Shown here: positions 1-7,498 of the stretch, piece after piece | Position numbering within the stretch: the stretch's first letter is position 1 | How the letters are laid out: every line of letters starts with the position of its first letter | DNA from: Burkholderiales bacterium | Lineage (GTDB): Bacteria > Pseudomonadota > Gammaproteobacteria > Burkholderiales > Thiobacillaceae | Assembly: GCA_005793645.1 (NCBI GenBank) | Contig: SXRG01000108.1 | Coordinates: forward strand, 1 to 19,946 | Length of the DNA: 19,946 nt | Direction: 5' to 3' | The notes under the pieces: model-generated | Database searches by the model: none | What the model saw: only the letters and a program-made list of their open reading frames with translations | What the model was told of the DNA's origin: nothing | Translations under genes and position numbers: made by a program

Positions 1-68
1 GGGCTTTTTCCAGCCATCCATAACGCATCCCTCATGAAAACCTCTATTGGTCTATAGCACATGAGGGC

Positions 69-100
69 AAAAAGTGCGCTCCGAAGAGGACCAGCGCACT
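69..100 (-). terminator. Second (back-up) terminator-like hairpin downstream of csp
   Basis: An 8 bp perfect stem (73-80 with 93-100, 12 nt loop) is followed on the minus strand by a run of Ts. It lies just beyond the stronger hairpin at 111-141, so the two look like tandem terminators for the leftward csp transcript. It could instead end an unseen transcript. Confidence 0.5.
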
Positions 101-110
101 CCATGGGGCA

Positions 111-141
111 AACAAAAACGGCGGCCATTACTGGCCGCCGT
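111..141 (-). terminator. Rho-independent terminator of the cold-shock gene
   Basis: A 10 bp perfect GC-rich stem (118-127 with 132-141, loop of 4) is followed on the minus strand by a T-rich run. It starts about 20 nt after the csp stop codon, the expected place for its intrinsic terminator. Confidence 0.85.
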
Positions 142-159
142 AAAACTGTTCCGTAGAAG

Positions 160-363
160 TTACAGCGGAACGATATTTGCTGCTTGCTGCCCCTTCGGAC
201 CCTCAGCAACATCAAAGCTCACACGCTGACCTTCCTTCAGGGACTTGAAGCCCTTTGAGTTGATCGCGGAAAAATGTGCAAAAAGATCTTCTCCGCCGCC
301 ATCGGGAGTGACAAAACCAAACCCTTTCGCGTCATTGAACCATTTAACGATACCAGTAGCCAT
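160..363 (-). CDS. cspA: CspA-family cold-shock protein
   Basis: This 67-residue protein is a single cold-shock domain, a five-stranded OB-fold that binds single-stranded RNA and DNA and acts as an RNA chaperone. The opening MATGIVKWFN is family-typical. RNP1 (KGFGFV) and RNP2 (LFAHFS) are both present with their aromatic residues. I chose the ATG at 363 because it gives the standard length and has GGAG about 8 nt upstream; a longer in-frame reading to 474 adds a non-conserved tail. The gene is divergent from clpS-clpA, the same neighbourhood as cspD-clpSA in E. coli, but at 67 aa it lacks the CspD C-terminal extension. The predicted transcript has a leader of about 110 nt containing a small hairpin (436-448), and long leaders are common in cold-shock mRNAs. 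The exact paralogue name (cspA, cspE or other) cannot be decided from this window. Confidence 0.93.
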   Translation of the reverse strand: MATGIVKWFNDAKGFGFVTPDGGGEDLFAHFSAINSKGFKSLKEGQRVSFDVAEGPKGQQAANIVPL

Positions 364-482
364 GAAATAAACTCCAAAAATAAACACACAGAGTTTGGAC
401 GACAAGCCACACAGTGCATCGCGTACCGGCCAATAACCTGCCGCAGGTGATCTACGCAACTCGAACAAAACCAAACGCTTGC

Positions 483-511
483 TTTTTACATCCCTACAAT
501 AAACTCGTCAA
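483..511 (-). promoter_or_regulatory. Probable sigma70 promoter for csp
   Basis: On the minus strand a TTGACG box (506-511) and a TAAAAA box (483-488) are separated by 17 nt. This predicts a start near 476 and a leader of roughly 110 nt before the csp ATG. A TACAAT box on the plus strand (495-500) overlaps it and may be the clpS -10, but no good -35 accompanies that one. Confidence 0.5.
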
Positions 512-550
512 CGGTCTTGCAAAAAAAAATTGCCGTCCCACAATAAGAGT

Positions 551-862
551 ATGAGTATTCAACATCAAGATGCCCCCTCCACTACGATCCAAGAACGGCG
601 CACATCACCGCCGCCGCTTTTTCGTGTCAGGCTGATCAACGACGATTTCACCCCCATGGATTTCGTCATTACTGTTTTGCAGCGATTTTTTGCACTGGAT
701 CGTGAAAAGGCAACCCGCCTCATGCTCAAGGTTCACCACGAGGGTTCCGCCGTTGCTGGCATCTATCCGCGCGACATTGCAGAAACCCGTTCCCGCCAGG
801 TCGCGGAGTACGCCCAAACTCACCAACATCCGTTGCAGTGCATCATCGAGATCGACCGCTAA
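551..862 (+). CDS. clpS: ClpS, adaptor of the ClpAP protease
   Basis: This 103-residue adaptor delivers N-end-rule substrates, with N-terminal Leu, Phe, Tyr or Trp, to ClpA. A flexible N-terminal tail of about 22 residues precedes the ClpS core. The signature LINDDFTPMDFV is visible, with Asn30 and Asp31 at the N-degron pocket, followed by LMLKVHHEG with His62 completing it. The GIYPRDIAET segment and the C-terminal HPLQCIIE are also family-typical. I chose the ATG at 551; an upstream in-frame TTG at 530 would add only seven unconserved residues. The ribosome site is weak (taagag). ClpA starts 24 nt after the stop, so the two genes are almost certainly co-transcribed. Confidence 0.96.
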   Translation: MSIQHQDAPSTTIQERRTSPPPLFRVRLINDDFTPMDFVITVLQRFFALDREKATRLMLKVHHEGSAVAGIYPRDIAETRSRQVAEYAQTHQHPLQCIIEIDR

Positions 863-886
863 ATAAAATCCGCTGAAGGAATTCCC

Positions 887-3151
887 ATGATTGCACAAGA
901 ACTTGAAATCAGCCTGCACCTTGCCTTTATGGAAGCGCGCCAAAAACGCCATGAATTCATAACCTTGGAGCACCTCTTGCTGGCGCTTCTGGACAACCCA
1001 TCGGCAGCGGAGGCATTACGCGCCTGCAACACCAACCTGAAGGACCTGCGCGAACAACTGGAAGGCTTTGTGTACTCCCATACGCCCAGCCTGGAGGGAG
1101 AGGGTGAGCTCGACACGCAACCCACCCTGGGGTTCCAGCGCGTCATCCAGCGCGCCATCCTGCATGCCCAGTCTTCCGGCCGGAACGAGGTCAATGGTGC
1201 CAATGTCCTGGCCGCCCTGTTCAGCGAAAAAGATGCCCACGCGGTGCATTTTCTCAGCCAACAGGGCATCTCCCGCCTCGATATTGTCAACTTTATTGCC
1301 CACGGCATCACCAAGCATCCCCAAGAAGCGGCCGCCAAGCCGTCTGAAACGACAAACGCCCCCGAGACAGAAACTGCAAAAGAGTCGTCCCTGCAGGCCT
1401 ATACCAGCAACCTCAACGAAGCCGCCCGTAACGGACGCATCGACCCGCTCATTGGCCGTGATCTGGAACTGGAACGGGTCATTCAGACCCTCTGTCGCCG
1501 ACGCAAGAACAACCCTTTGCTGGTTGGCGAAGCCGGCGTCGGGAAGACCGCCATCGCCGAGGGACTCGCCCGCCGCATCATGGATCATGAGATCCCCGAA
1601 GTCCTTGCCCAAGCCACGGTCTATGCCCTAGACATTGGAGCCCTGCTTGCCGGCACCAAATATCGCGGGGACTTCGAACAACGCCTGAAGGCGGTACTGA
1701 AAGAACTCCAGGCCGACCCACACGCCGTCCTGTTCATCGACGAGATCCACACCCTGATCGGGGCCGGTAGCGCCTCTGGCTCAACGCTGGACGCCTCCAA
1801 TCTGCTCAAACCGGCGCTCGCCTCGGGCCAGTTGCGCTGCATCGGTGCTACCACCTATCAAGAGTATCGCGGCGTCTTCGAAAAAGATCACGCCCTCTCG
1901 CGCCGTTTCCAGAAGATCGATGTGCCCGAACCCAGTGTAGAAGAAACCATCGCCATCCTGCGTGGCCTCAAGGCCCGTTTCGAAACCCATCATGGGGTGC
2001 GTTATACCCAGGCAGCGTTAACCACGGCCGCCGAACTGTCCGCCCGCCATATCAACGACCGCCCTCTGCCGGACAAGGCCATTGATGTCATTGACGAGGC
2101 TGGCGCAGCGCAGCGCATCCTGCCACGCTCCAAACAAAAAAAGATCATCAGTCCAAAAGAGATCGAGGAAATCATCGCCCGCATCGCCCGCATTCCGGCC
2201 AAGACGGTCGCCAGCGACGAGCGTGCCGCCCTGCGCACCCTGGATCGCGACCTCAGGGCCGTTATCTTCGGCCAGGACCGCGCCATCGAGACACTCACCA
2301 GCGCCATCAAGATGGCCCGCTCAGGCCTTGGTCATCCACAAAAACCCATCGGTGCCTTCCTATTCTCGGGCCCCACCGGTGTTGGTAAGACCGAGGTCGC
2401 CAGGCAACTGGCCTACACCCTGGGCATCGAACTGATCCTCTTCGAGATGAGCGAATACATGGAACGCCATGCTGTCTCCCGCCTGATCGGTGCCCCGCCC
2501 GGCTATGTCGGCTTCGAACAAGGGGGTCTGCTCACAGAGGCCATCACCAAGCATCCCTATGCCGTGCTACTCCTCGACGAGATTGAGAAGGCCCATCCGG
2601 ATATTTTCAACATCCTGCTACAGGTCATGGATCACGGCACGCTAACCGACAACAACGGGCGCCGCGCCGATTTCCGCAATGTCATCGTCATCATGACCAC
2701 CAATGCCGGCTCGGAATCGCTGCAAAAGACCGCCATCGGTTTCACCCATGACAAGGCCCCAGGGGATGAAATGATCGAAATCAAACGGCTATTCACACCG
2801 GAATTCCGCAATCGTCTCGACGCCCTCTGTTCCTTCGTACCGCTCAACGCAGAAACCATCCTCAAGGTCGTGGACAAGTTCCTCATGCAACTCGAAGCAC
2901 AACTCCAAGCCAAGAAGGTCGAGGCACGCTTCACCGATGCCCTGCGCGCCCACCTCGCCCAGCACGGTTTCGACCCGGCCATGGGTGCGCGACCGATGAC
3001 ACGGCTCATTCAAGACACCATTCGCAAGGCCCTGGCCGACGAACTCCTGTTTGGCTCCCTTGCGGCAGGTGGCGAGGTCACTATTGATATCGACGCCGAA
3101 GGACATGTCAAACTAATCATTGCCCAACGCACGGCACTCGAAGTCGTCTGA
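887..3151 (+). CDS. clpA: ClpA, AAA+ unfoldase of ClpAP
   Basis: This 754-residue protein is the ATP-dependent unfoldase that feeds substrates into the ClpP peptidase. The N domain (about 1-145) is the ClpS docking site and is followed by a short charged linker. D1 has Walker A GEAGVGKT at 214-221 and Walker B with D285-E286. D2 has Walker A GPTGVGKT at 495-502 and Walker B with D564-E565. An IGF tripeptide at 617-619 sits where E. coli ClpA has the IGL loop that inserts into ClpP. No long M-domain coiled coil lies between D1 and D2, which separates it from ClpB. The length matches ClpA (about 750-760). A good GAAGGA ribosome site precedes the ATG, and the gene follows clpS directly. clpP is not in the window. 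Confidence 0.97.
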   Translation: MIAQELEISLHLAFMEARQKRHEFITLEHLLLALLDNPSAAEALRACNTNLKDLREQLEGFVYSHTPSLEGEGELDTQPTLGFQRVIQRAILHAQSSGRNEVNGANVLAALFSEKDAHAVHFLSQQGISRLDIVNFIAHGITKHPQEAAAKPSETTNAPETETAKESSLQAYTSNLNEAARNGRIDPLIGRDLELERVIQTLCRRRKNNPLLVGEAGVGKTAIAEGLARRIMDHEIPEVLAQATVYALDIGALLAGTKYRGDFEQRLKAVLKELQADPHAVLFIDEIHTLIGAGSASGSTLDASNLLKPALASGQLRCIGATTYQEYRGVFEKDHALSRRFQKIDVPEPSVEETIAILRGLKARFETHHGVRYTQAALTTAAELSARHINDRPLPDKAIDVIDEAGAAQRILPRSKQKKIISPKEIEEIIARIARIPAKTVASDERAALRTLDRDLRAVIFGQDRAIETLTSAIKMARSGLGHPQKPIGAFLFSGPTGVGKTEVARQLAYTLGIELILFEMSEYMERHAVSRLIGAPPGYVGFEQGGLLTEAITKHPYAVLLLDEIEKAHPDIFNILLQVMDHGTLTDNNGRRADFRNVIVIMTTNAGSESLQKTAIGFTHDKAPGDEMIEIKRLFTPEFRNRLDALCSFVPLNAETILKVVDKFLMQLEAQLQAKKVEARFTDALRAHLAQHGFDPAMGARPMTRLIQDTIRKALADELLFGSLAAGGEVTIDIDAEGHVKLIIAQRTALEVV

Positions 3152-3175
3152 CGCCACAGACCGACGCGACAGGTA

Positions 3176-3204
3176 TTCGCTTGTGGGCCCATTTCGGATA
3201 GAAT
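3176..3204 (+). promoter_or_regulatory. Possible promoter for efp
   Basis: A TAGAAT -10-like box (3199-3204) lies 42 nt before the efp ATG. The best -35 at 17 nt spacing is TTCGCT (3176-3181), which is weak. Because efp lies about 95 nt beyond clpA with no terminator hairpin seen between, read-through from clpA is also possible. Confidence 0.4.
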
Positions 3205-3246
3205 GCGCCGCTTTTACAGCTCCAAAAACTCTCGGGAATCAATGAT

Positions 3247-3807
3247 ATGAAGACAGCACAAGAACTGCGGGCAGGCAATGTGGTCATGGTAGGCAAGGAT
3301 CCCATGGTCGTCCAAAAAGCCGAATTCTCCAAATCGGGTCGCAATGCCTCCGTCGTCAAGATGAAATTCAAGAACCTGCTCACGGGCGCCGGAAGTGAAG
3401 CCGTCTATCGCGCGGATGACAAGTTTGAAATGGTCCTGCTCGACAAGAAAGAATGTAGCTATTCCTATTTCGCCGACCCAATGTATGTCTTCATGGATGC
3501 CGATTACAACCAATACGAGGTTGAAGCCGAGTATATGAGTGATGCCCTACCCTTCCTGGATGACGGGATGCCGGTTGAGGTCGTCTTCTACGAAGGCAAG
3601 GCCCTCTCCATCGCCATGCCCAATTATGTCGTGCGCGAAATCGAATACACCGAACCGGCGGTCAAAGGTGACACCTCTGGCAAGGTCATGAAACCGGCCC
3701 GCATCCTGCCAACCCTCCATGAAATACAAGTTCCGGCCTTTGTCGAAATCGGTGACAAGATCGAGATCGACACCGCGACTGGCGAATACCGCAGCCGCGT
3801 CAAATAA
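3247..3807 (+). CDS. efp: Elongation factor P, arginine-type (EarP-modified class)
   Basis: EF-P binds ribosomes stalled on polyproline stretches and promotes peptide bond formation. This 186-residue protein has the usual three beta-barrel domains, with the conserved ending GEYRSRVK. The tip of the domain I loop reads KSGRNAS, with Arg32 where E. coli-type EF-P has a lysine. In Pseudomonas, Neisseria and many Betaproteobacteria this arginine is rhamnosylated by EarP, and the opening MKTAQELRAGNVV matches that subfamily. EpmA/EpmB lysylation should therefore be absent. earP, which is often adjacent to efp, is not next to it here: the downstream neighbour is a convergent nucleoid-protein gene. 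The start is the ATG at 3247 with GGGA about 10 nt upstream. Confidence 0.97.
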   Translation: MKTAQELRAGNVVMVGKDPMVVQKAEFSKSGRNASVVKMKFKNLLTGAGSEAVYRADDKFEMVLLDKKECSYSYFADPMYVFMDADYNQYEVEAEYMSDALPFLDDGMPVEVVFYEGKALSIAMPNYVVREIEYTEPAVKGDTSGKVMKPARILPTLHEIQVPAFVEIGDKIEIDTATGEYRSRVK

Positions 3808-3830
3808 TCGATTCAATCAATTCCAGAAAC

Positions 3831-3860
3831 ACAAAAAGGCCGCAATTGCGGCCTTTTTGT
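3831..3860. terminator. Bidirectional terminator between efp and the H-NS-like gene
   Basis: This is a perfect 30 bp palindrome: 13 bp arms (3831-3843 with 3848-3860), GC-rich core, AATT loop, and A5/T5 tracts on both sides. It lies between two convergent stop codons (3807 and 3877) and should terminate both transcripts. Confidence 0.92.
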
Positions 3861-3876
3861 TCGCTACAAAATACCG

Positions 3877-4230
3877 TTACTTATTGATCGCGAACTCACT
3901 CAGAGCACGGCCCTGAGCCAATGCCTCAACCACCCAAGCCGGCTTGCGACCCTTACCTGTCCAGCCTTTACCGCCGGCTGGATTGGCATAGCGGATCTCG
4001 CCTTTAGCACCCGCCGTGGTCGATTTAGATCGGCCACGGCCACCCAAGTCAACCAACGAAATACCATGCTGCTTCATCATGTCACGAATCTGGGCAATAA
4101 CGCCCGACAATTCTGAACGCCGCTGTGCCTCGGCATCTTTCTTCAATTGTGCCTTTTCATTGCGCCGTACTATCGCAGCATCCTTCTTTAATTGCTTGAT
4201 CTGCACCATCAGATCCTGATAAGTCGCCAT
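3877..4230 (-). CDS. H-NS/BpH3/HvrA-family nucleoid-associated protein
   Basis: This 117-residue DNA-binding protein probably silences AT-rich, often horizontally acquired, DNA. Residues 1-55 are a charged helical segment rich in Lys, Glu and Gln, suited to H-NS-type oligomerisation. A short linker follows. The C-terminal H-NS DNA-binding domain ends in GKGWTGKGRKPAWV, with the GKGRKPAW loop corresponding to the AT-minor-groove motif (Q/R-G-R) of H-NS. I chose the ATG at 4230 because it opens with the typical MATYQDL and has GGAG 7-8 nt upstream; a longer reading to 4302 passes through the promoter. It is monocistronic and convergent with efp. The assignment to the family is firm, but which paralogue is unknown. 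Confidence 0.92.
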   Translation of the reverse strand: MATYQDLMVQIKQLKKDAAIVRRNEKAQLKKDAEAQRRSELSGVIAQIRDMMKQHGISLVDLGGRGRSKSTTAGAKGEIRYANPAGGKGWTGKGRKPAWVVEALAQGRALSEFAINK

Positions 4231-4273
4231 ACTTGATCTCCGTATAAAAGCCGTATTAAAAATCAATGGGGGG

Positions 4274-4302
4274 AATATAAACAATCCATGTGTAAATGGC
4301 AA
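4274..4302 (-). promoter_or_regulatory. Strong sigma70-type promoter for the H-NS-like gene
   Basis: On the minus strand, TTGCCA (4297-4302) and TATATT (4274-4279) are separated by exactly 17 nt. Each box is one mismatch from consensus. The predicted start is near 4267, giving a leader of about 35 nt. Confidence 0.72.
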
Positions 4303-4433
4303 ATTATTCCAAGCGCGAATTCAAAAAATTAAAATTCTAAATACAGCACTCATTAACAAGTTGAGTGGGCAAGATACAACCCCAGATTATCTATTAGCCA
4401 TTTTGCGGCCCATGAATGACAGGCGCCCCCTGC

Positions 4434-4565
4434 GGTACCCCCCCATTTTCAGAGGGGCTCAGAAGTAGAGTCATGCGGCTATGGCCAGCCGGATGGAGAT
4501 CCTCGTCCTGCCGATGGTGAGAAAATTCTACTTCCGATGGCCCCGCTTTTATGGGGGGATTACCC
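4434..4565. mobile_element. MITE-like or decayed IS element with imperfect inverted termini
   Basis: The left end (4434-4471) and the reverse complement of the right end (4523-4565) match imperfectly over about 35 nt. Shared blocks are GGTA, CCCCCCAT, GGGGC and GAAGTAGA, with small gaps. The interior of about 50 nt is non-coding. Total length (about 130 bp) and structure fit a miniature inverted-repeat element, or an IS that has lost its transposase. No convincing target-site duplication is visible, and the parent family is not recognised. A structured untranslated RNA is the alternative. The rest of the 4231-4634 gap is AT-rich and holds the H-NS-like gene promoter on its left and the chr control region on its right. 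Confidence 0.5.
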
Positions 4566-4572
4566 ATGAGCT

Positions 4573-4590
4573 GTTAGCATGGGTTCTAAC
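4573..4590. promoter_or_regulatory. Inverted repeat upstream of chrB, possible operator
   Basis: GTTAG (4573-4577) and CTAAC (4586-4590) form a dyad with an 8 nt spacer, 45-60 nt before the chrB start. A second overlapping hairpin pairs CCCATG (4563-4568) with CATGGG (4578-4583). The dyad is placed like an operator for an autoregulated chr operon, but no match to a known ChrB site is claimed. Confidence 0.3.
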
Positions 4591-4634
4591 CAATAAATGA
4601 TAGATGAACGTTTTGGTGATATATTTAACTCAAT

Positions 4635-5564
4635 ATGGCAAACCGCACCACCCTAAACTTCCTCGCGCTGTTCGTCACGCTAGCCGCCAAGCAATCCGCC
4701 GGCCGCATGCGTGTCTGGCGTGCCCTGCGTGCTCTGGGCAGTGCTACCTTGCGCGATGGCGTCTATCTGCTGCCCGACACGCCTGAATACACCAAGGCGC
4801 TCGAACAGATTGCCGCCGACGTACACAGCGTAGAGGGTACGGCAGAGATTTATCGACTCGATGGCCGCGACGAAGATCAGCACGAATCGCTGATCGCCCT
4901 GTTTGACCGGGGCGAGGGTTACGCCGCCCTGCTCAAATCAATCCATGCCGCCAACCCAGCCGACCCAAAAGCAGTGCGCCTGCTGCATCGCGAGTTCTCC
5001 GCCTTATCCGCCATCGATTTCTTTCCGGGCGAAGCCCGCCGCCAAGCCGAAGAAGCGCTTGCGGCACTTGAAGCCGCAGCAATCGGGGAGCCACTCAATG
5101 TCTCAGGAAAGATTCGTCGTCTTGCCGGCGCCGACTTTCGGGGGCGTATCTGGGCAACCCGCAAACATCTGTGGGTAGACCGCATGGCCTCGGCGTGGCT
5201 AATTCAGCGCCACATCGATCCCGATGCCCGGTTTATCTGGCTCGATGATCCGAAGCATTGCCCGAAGAAGGCGCTGGGGTTCGACTTCGATGGGGCGGCA
5301 TTTACCCACGTCGGCGGACGCGTGACCTTTGAAGTACTTGCCACCAGTTTCGCTCTGGAGAGTGATCCCGCTATCGCCCGTATCGCCGCTATCGTGCATT
5401 TTCTGGATGTTGGCGGGATACCAGTGGCCGAGGCTGCCGGCATTGAGGCGGTGCTGGCGGGAGCGCGGGCCAGTGCCACCGACGATGACGCACTCCTGAT
5501 CGATGCCAGCCGCCTCTTCGACAACCTTTACAAAAACTACCAGCAGGAGCATTCCAATGACTGA
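4635..5564 (+). CDS. chrB: ChrB, chromate-resistance regulator
   Basis: This 309-residue protein has both ChrB parts. The N-terminal domain (about 1-100) includes MRVWRALRALG and the DGVYLLP motif. The C-terminal ChrB domain starts at about 173 with WATRKHLWVDRMASAWLI and continues with HIDPDARFIWL and FDFDGAAFTHVGGRVTFE. In Cupriavidus and Ochrobactrum chr operons ChrB is needed for chromate-dependent induction of chrA and acts as a regulator. Older annotations call the C-terminal domain an exported resistance protein, but no signal peptide is visible here. The start is the ATG at 4635, in an AT-rich context without a clear Shine-Dalgarno. It is the first gene of a six-gene operon, and its 3' end overlaps chrA by 8 nt. 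Confidence 0.9.
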   Translation: MANRTTLNFLALFVTLAAKQSAGRMRVWRALRALGSATLRDGVYLLPDTPEYTKALEQIAADVHSVEGTAEIYRLDGRDEDQHESLIALFDRGEGYAALLKSIHAANPADPKAVRLLHREFSALSAIDFFPGEARRQAEEALAALEAAAIGEPLNVSGKIRRLAGADFRGRIWATRKHLWVDRMASAWLIQRHIDPDARFIWLDDPKHCPKKALGFDFDGAAFTHVGGRVTFEVLATSFALESDPAIARIAAIVHFLDVGGIPVAEAAGIEAVLAGARASATDDDALLIDASRLFDNLYKNYQQEHSND

Positions 5565-6897
5565 CACCATCCCCACTACGCCACCACCCGCCCCAACTGT
5601 GAGCGAAGCCTTCAAATACTGGCTCAAGCTCGGCTTCATCAGTTTCGGCGGCCCGGCCGCACAGATCGCCATGATGCATCAGGAACTGGTCGAGCGCCGC
5701 CGCTGGATTTCCGAACATCGCTATCTGCACGCGCTCACCTCCTGCATGCTGCTGCCGGGGCCGGAAGCGATCCAGTTAGCGATCTACATCAGCTGGCTGA
5801 TGCACGGCGTCAAGGGCGCGATAATGGCTGGTGTGTCGTTTTTCCTGCCGGCCTTCGTGCTGCTCTCCGTGCTCGCCGGCGTCTATCTGAACTTCGGCGA
5901 CGTACCGGTGGTACAAGGCATCTTCTACGCCATCAAGCCATCGGTGGTCGCCGTGGTGCTGTTCGCCGCCTGGCGCATTGGCTCGAAGTCGATCAAGAAC
6001 GGGGTGCTCGGTGCCATTGCCGCACTGGCCTTCGTCGGTATCTTCGTCTTCAACATCGACTTTCCGTGGATCGTGCTGGGAGCCGCGATTCTGGGCGTCA
6101 TCGGCGGCAAGCTCGCGCCGGCCAAGTTCAAGGCCGGCGGCGGACATGGGGCATCCAACAAAGCCTACGGCCCGGCGATCATCGACGACGACACGCCACC
6201 GCCGGCCCATGCGAAATTCACTTGGACAAGGCTGACGGTGACGACGCTGGTGTTCGCCGCCATTGCCGCCGTGACGCTACTGGCCTTGCGCGGATCGACC
6301 GATCTTTACAACATGGGCGAGTTCTTTCTCAAGGCGGCCTTCCTCACCATCGGCGGCGCCTATGCCGTGCTGCCCTACGTCTATCAGGGCGCAGTGGATC
6401 ACTTCACCTGGCTCACCGGCCCGCAGATGATGGACGGCCTGGCGCTGGGCGAAACCACCCCCGGCCCGCTGATCATGATTGTTACCTGGGTTGGCTACAT
6501 CGGCGGCGTAACCAAGTCGGTGCTTGGCGACCCCATCACCGCAGGTTTGGCGGGCGCAACGGTGGCGACTTTCTTTACTTTCCTGCCGAGCTTTTGGTTC
6601 ATTATTGCCGGCGGCCCCATGATCGAAACCACGCGCGGCGAACTCAAGTTCACCGCGCCGCTCACCGCGATCTCTGCTGCCGTTGTCGGGGTCATCCTGA
6701 ACCTTGCCGTCTTCTTCGCCTGGCACACCTTCTGGCCCAAAGCCACCGCAGCCGCACCCTTTAACGGACCATTCGACGCCATCCCGGTTGTCATCGCCAT
6801 CGCCTGCTTCATCGCCTTGTGGAAGTACAAGCAGGACATCATGCGGGTCATTGGCGTCTGCGCGCTGCTGGGCCTTGCCTACTCATTTTTCATGTGA
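5557..6897 (+). CDS. chrA: ChrA, chromate efflux transporter (long-chain CHR family)
   Basis: ChrA is an inner-membrane CHR-superfamily transporter that exports chromate. The 446 residues contain two homologous CHR halves. The first has the KLGFISFGGPAAQIAMM motif followed by the LLPGPEAIQLAIY segment. The second has FLKAAFLTIGGAYAVLPY and LGETTPGPLIMI. A hydrophilic loop of about 35 residues rich in Gly, Asp and Pro (around residues 190-225) joins the halves. Many hydrophobic segments fit the expected 10 or more helices. I chose the ATG at 5557 because it has AGGAG just upstream and overlaps the chrB stop by 8 nt, suggesting translational coupling. Its own stop overlaps the likely start of the SOD gene. 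Confidence 0.96.
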   Translation: MTDTIPTTPPPAPTVSEAFKYWLKLGFISFGGPAAQIAMMHQELVERRRWISEHRYLHALTSCMLLPGPEAIQLAIYISWLMHGVKGAIMAGVSFFLPAFVLLSVLAGVYLNFGDVPVVQGIFYAIKPSVVAVVLFAAWRIGSKSIKNGVLGAIAALAFVGIFVFNIDFPWIVLGAAILGVIGGKLAPAKFKAGGGHGASNKAYGPAIIDDDTPPPAHAKFTWTRLTVTTLVFAAIAAVTLLALRGSTDLYNMGEFFLKAAFLTIGGAYAVLPYVYQGAVDHFTWLTGPQMMDGLALGETTPGPLIMIVTWVGYIGGVTKSVLGDPITAGLAGATVATFFTFLPSFWFIIAGGPMIETTRGELKFTAPLTAISAAVVGVILNLAVFFAWHTFWPKATAAAPFNGPFDAIPVVIAIACFIALWKYKQDIMRVIGVCALLGLAYSFFM

Positions 6898-7496
6898 GGA
6901 TCACCATACCCTACGAACTAAAACCCCTCTCCTGCAACCCCGGCGCCATCGCCGGCATGTCGGAAAAAATCATCGTCAGCCATTACGAGAACAATTACGG
7001 CGGCGCGGTGAAGCGCCTGAATGCCATCGAAGCGCAACTGGCCGCACTGGACTGGGCCACGGCCCCGGTGTTCACCATCAACGGTCTCAAACGCGAGCAG
7101 ATGGTGGCGATGAATTCGATGCTGCTGCATGAAGCATTTTTTGACAGCCTGGGGGCCAGCCAGGCATCCGCTGGACTCGCGGCGCAAATCAATGCCGACT
7201 TCGGCAGCTTCGACAAGTGGGCGGCCCAGTTTGCCGCGATGGGCAAAGCACTGGGCGGCGGTTCGGGCTGGGTGCTGCTAGCCTGGTCGCCGCGTGACGG
7301 CAAGCTGGTCAATACCTGGACGGCCGACCATACCGGCAATCTATCGGGCGCGACGCCGCTACTGGCGCTCGACATGTACGAGCACAGTTATCACATGGAT
7401 TTCGGCGCCAAGGCCGGCGCCTATGTAGACGCATTCATGAACAACCTCAATCTTGAACTGGCGTCGGCACAACTCCTGGCCGCGAAGGGAGTTTGA
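6894..7496 (+). CDS. chrC: Fe/Mn superoxide dismutase of chromate operons (ChrC-like)
   Basis: This iron/manganese-SOD-fold protein would remove superoxide produced when Cr(VI) is reduced. The four metal ligands are identifiable: His30 in SHYENNYGG, His79 in LLHEAFFD, and Asp160 and His164 in DMYEHSYHMDF. Second-shell positions are unusual. By hand alignment to E. coli SodB, the His30/Tyr34 positions are Asn34 and Ala38 here, and the outer glutamine of SodA (Gln146) appears to be His146. I report the GTG at 6894, which overlaps the chrA stop by 4 nt and gives 200 aa. A well-spaced GAGGA instead points to an ATA codon at 6906, where the family's usual Met-x-Tyr-Glu-Leu start would be. The ATG at 6957 would remove part of the N-terminal domain. 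SOD genes occur as chrC in Cupriavidus and Ochrobactrum chr operons. Confidence 0.88.
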   Translation: MRITIPYELKPLSCNPGAIAGMSEKIIVSHYENNYGGAVKRLNAIEAQLAALDWATAPVFTINGLKREQMVAMNSMLLHEAFFDSLGASQASAGLAAQINADFGSFDKWAAQFAAMGKALGGGSGWVLLAWSPRDGKLVNTWTADHTGNLSGATPLLALDMYEHSYHMDFGAKAGAYVDAFMNNLNLELASAQLLAAKGV

Positions 7497-7498
7497 AT

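Noticed and set aside
364..474. Longer in-frame reading of the cold-shock gene (104 aa)
   Set aside because: The extra 37 residues are not family-like and cover the leader; the ATG at 363 has a ribosome site and gives the standard length.
605..3106. Several long open frames antisense to clpS and clpA
   Set aside because: They are frame shadows of a GC-rich conserved gene; no ribosome sites or recognisable domains.
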